DNA of 64,000 nucleotides, taken from NCBI GenBank assembly GCA_904063045.1, contig CAJFCJ010000003.1:992001-1056000 (forward strand), given 5' to 3'. How positions within the stretch are numbered: the first letter of the stretch is position 1; each line of letters starts with the position of its first letter. Shown one piece after another: positions 63,756-64,000 of the stretch. Origin of the DNA: Dimorphilus gyrociliatus. Lineage: Eukaryota; Annelida; Polychaeta; Dinophilidae. The position numbers and the translations under genes were made by a program. The notes beneath the pieces are model-generated. The model had not been told where the DNA came from, made no database searches, and saw only the letters and a list, made by a program, of their open reading frames with translations.

Positions 63756-64000
63756 TATATGTTACACTAATTTTTATCCAATATGTTCTTTTTTAAAAAG
63801 ACTGTTACCGCTCTTGGTGAGACTGGGCCGTTTCCATGTGTGTATATTCTCTGCGTCATATCTGTTTTCGAAACTAGTTTTAAAAAAAAAAGATCCAATG
63901 TATATTCTTGTTGTAGTGTTATGAAAATTCTAGAAAATTTTTTTTCTTAAAAAAAATGGGTATGTTGGTAGCGTTGGCCAAAGCTGATAAAAGAGATAAT

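Overview
The window is nuclear DNA from an animal. It is AT-rich, with spliced genes (GT-AG introns, many only 56-100 nt), TATA-type promoters, long AT-rich intergenic stretches and many simple repeats. Gene content (glypican, heparan sulfate 6-O-sulfotransferase, Na+/K+-ATPase beta, chymotrypsin-like proteases, chitin-binding/TSP1/C1q-like secreted proteins) fits an invertebrate, plausibly a small lophotrochozoan such as an annelid; the species cannot be fixed from the sequence alone. All spliced models below were assembled by hand from splice signals, reading phase and protein similarity.

Layout. (1) 1.1-6.4 kb: the 5' end of a glypican gene (minus strand, two exons) lies head-to-head with a complete three-exon heparan sulfate 6-O-sulfotransferase gene (plus strand). 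(2) 6.4-13.5 kb: no gene recognised. (3) 13.5-36.3 kb: a cluster of secreted proteins. Five intact genes and one broken copy share one architecture: signal peptide, two chitin-binding type-2 (CBM14) domains, one thrombospondin type-1 repeat and about three C1q/TNF-like beta-sandwich units. Each intact gene starts with a tiny coding exon of 25-28 nt inside the signal peptide. Two members sit in an inverted duplication (arms about 2.5 kb, spacer about 4.4 kb). A third, inside the spacer, is a mosaic whose ends match the arms while its centre is divergent. Two chymotrypsin-like protease genes and a protease pseudogene lie between members of this family. A dead Tc1/mariner copy lies at 15.8-16.4 kb. 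(4) 38.1-39.0 kb: a small two-exon gene of unknown function on the minus strand, divergent from (5) 39.7-49.7 kb: a large proline-rich, probably actin-associated gene with WH2-like and repeated PxWKxxL motifs, two alternative first exons and an alternative last exon. (6) 49.7-56.7 kb: intergenic with microsatellites. (7) 56.7-63.1 kb: a complete five-exon Na+/K+-ATPase beta subunit gene, with a CpG-rich promoter-like island in its second intron.

The most notable system is the CBM14-TSP1-C1q-like cluster. Binding domains at the N-terminus and the last C1q-like unit are homogenised between copies, while the central C1q-like part varies. This constant-variable-constant pattern suggests gene conversion combined with diversification of a secreted recognition or matrix protein, next to secreted serine proteases. 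The heparan sulfate core-protein/modifying-enzyme pair is a second functionally suggestive neighbourhood.
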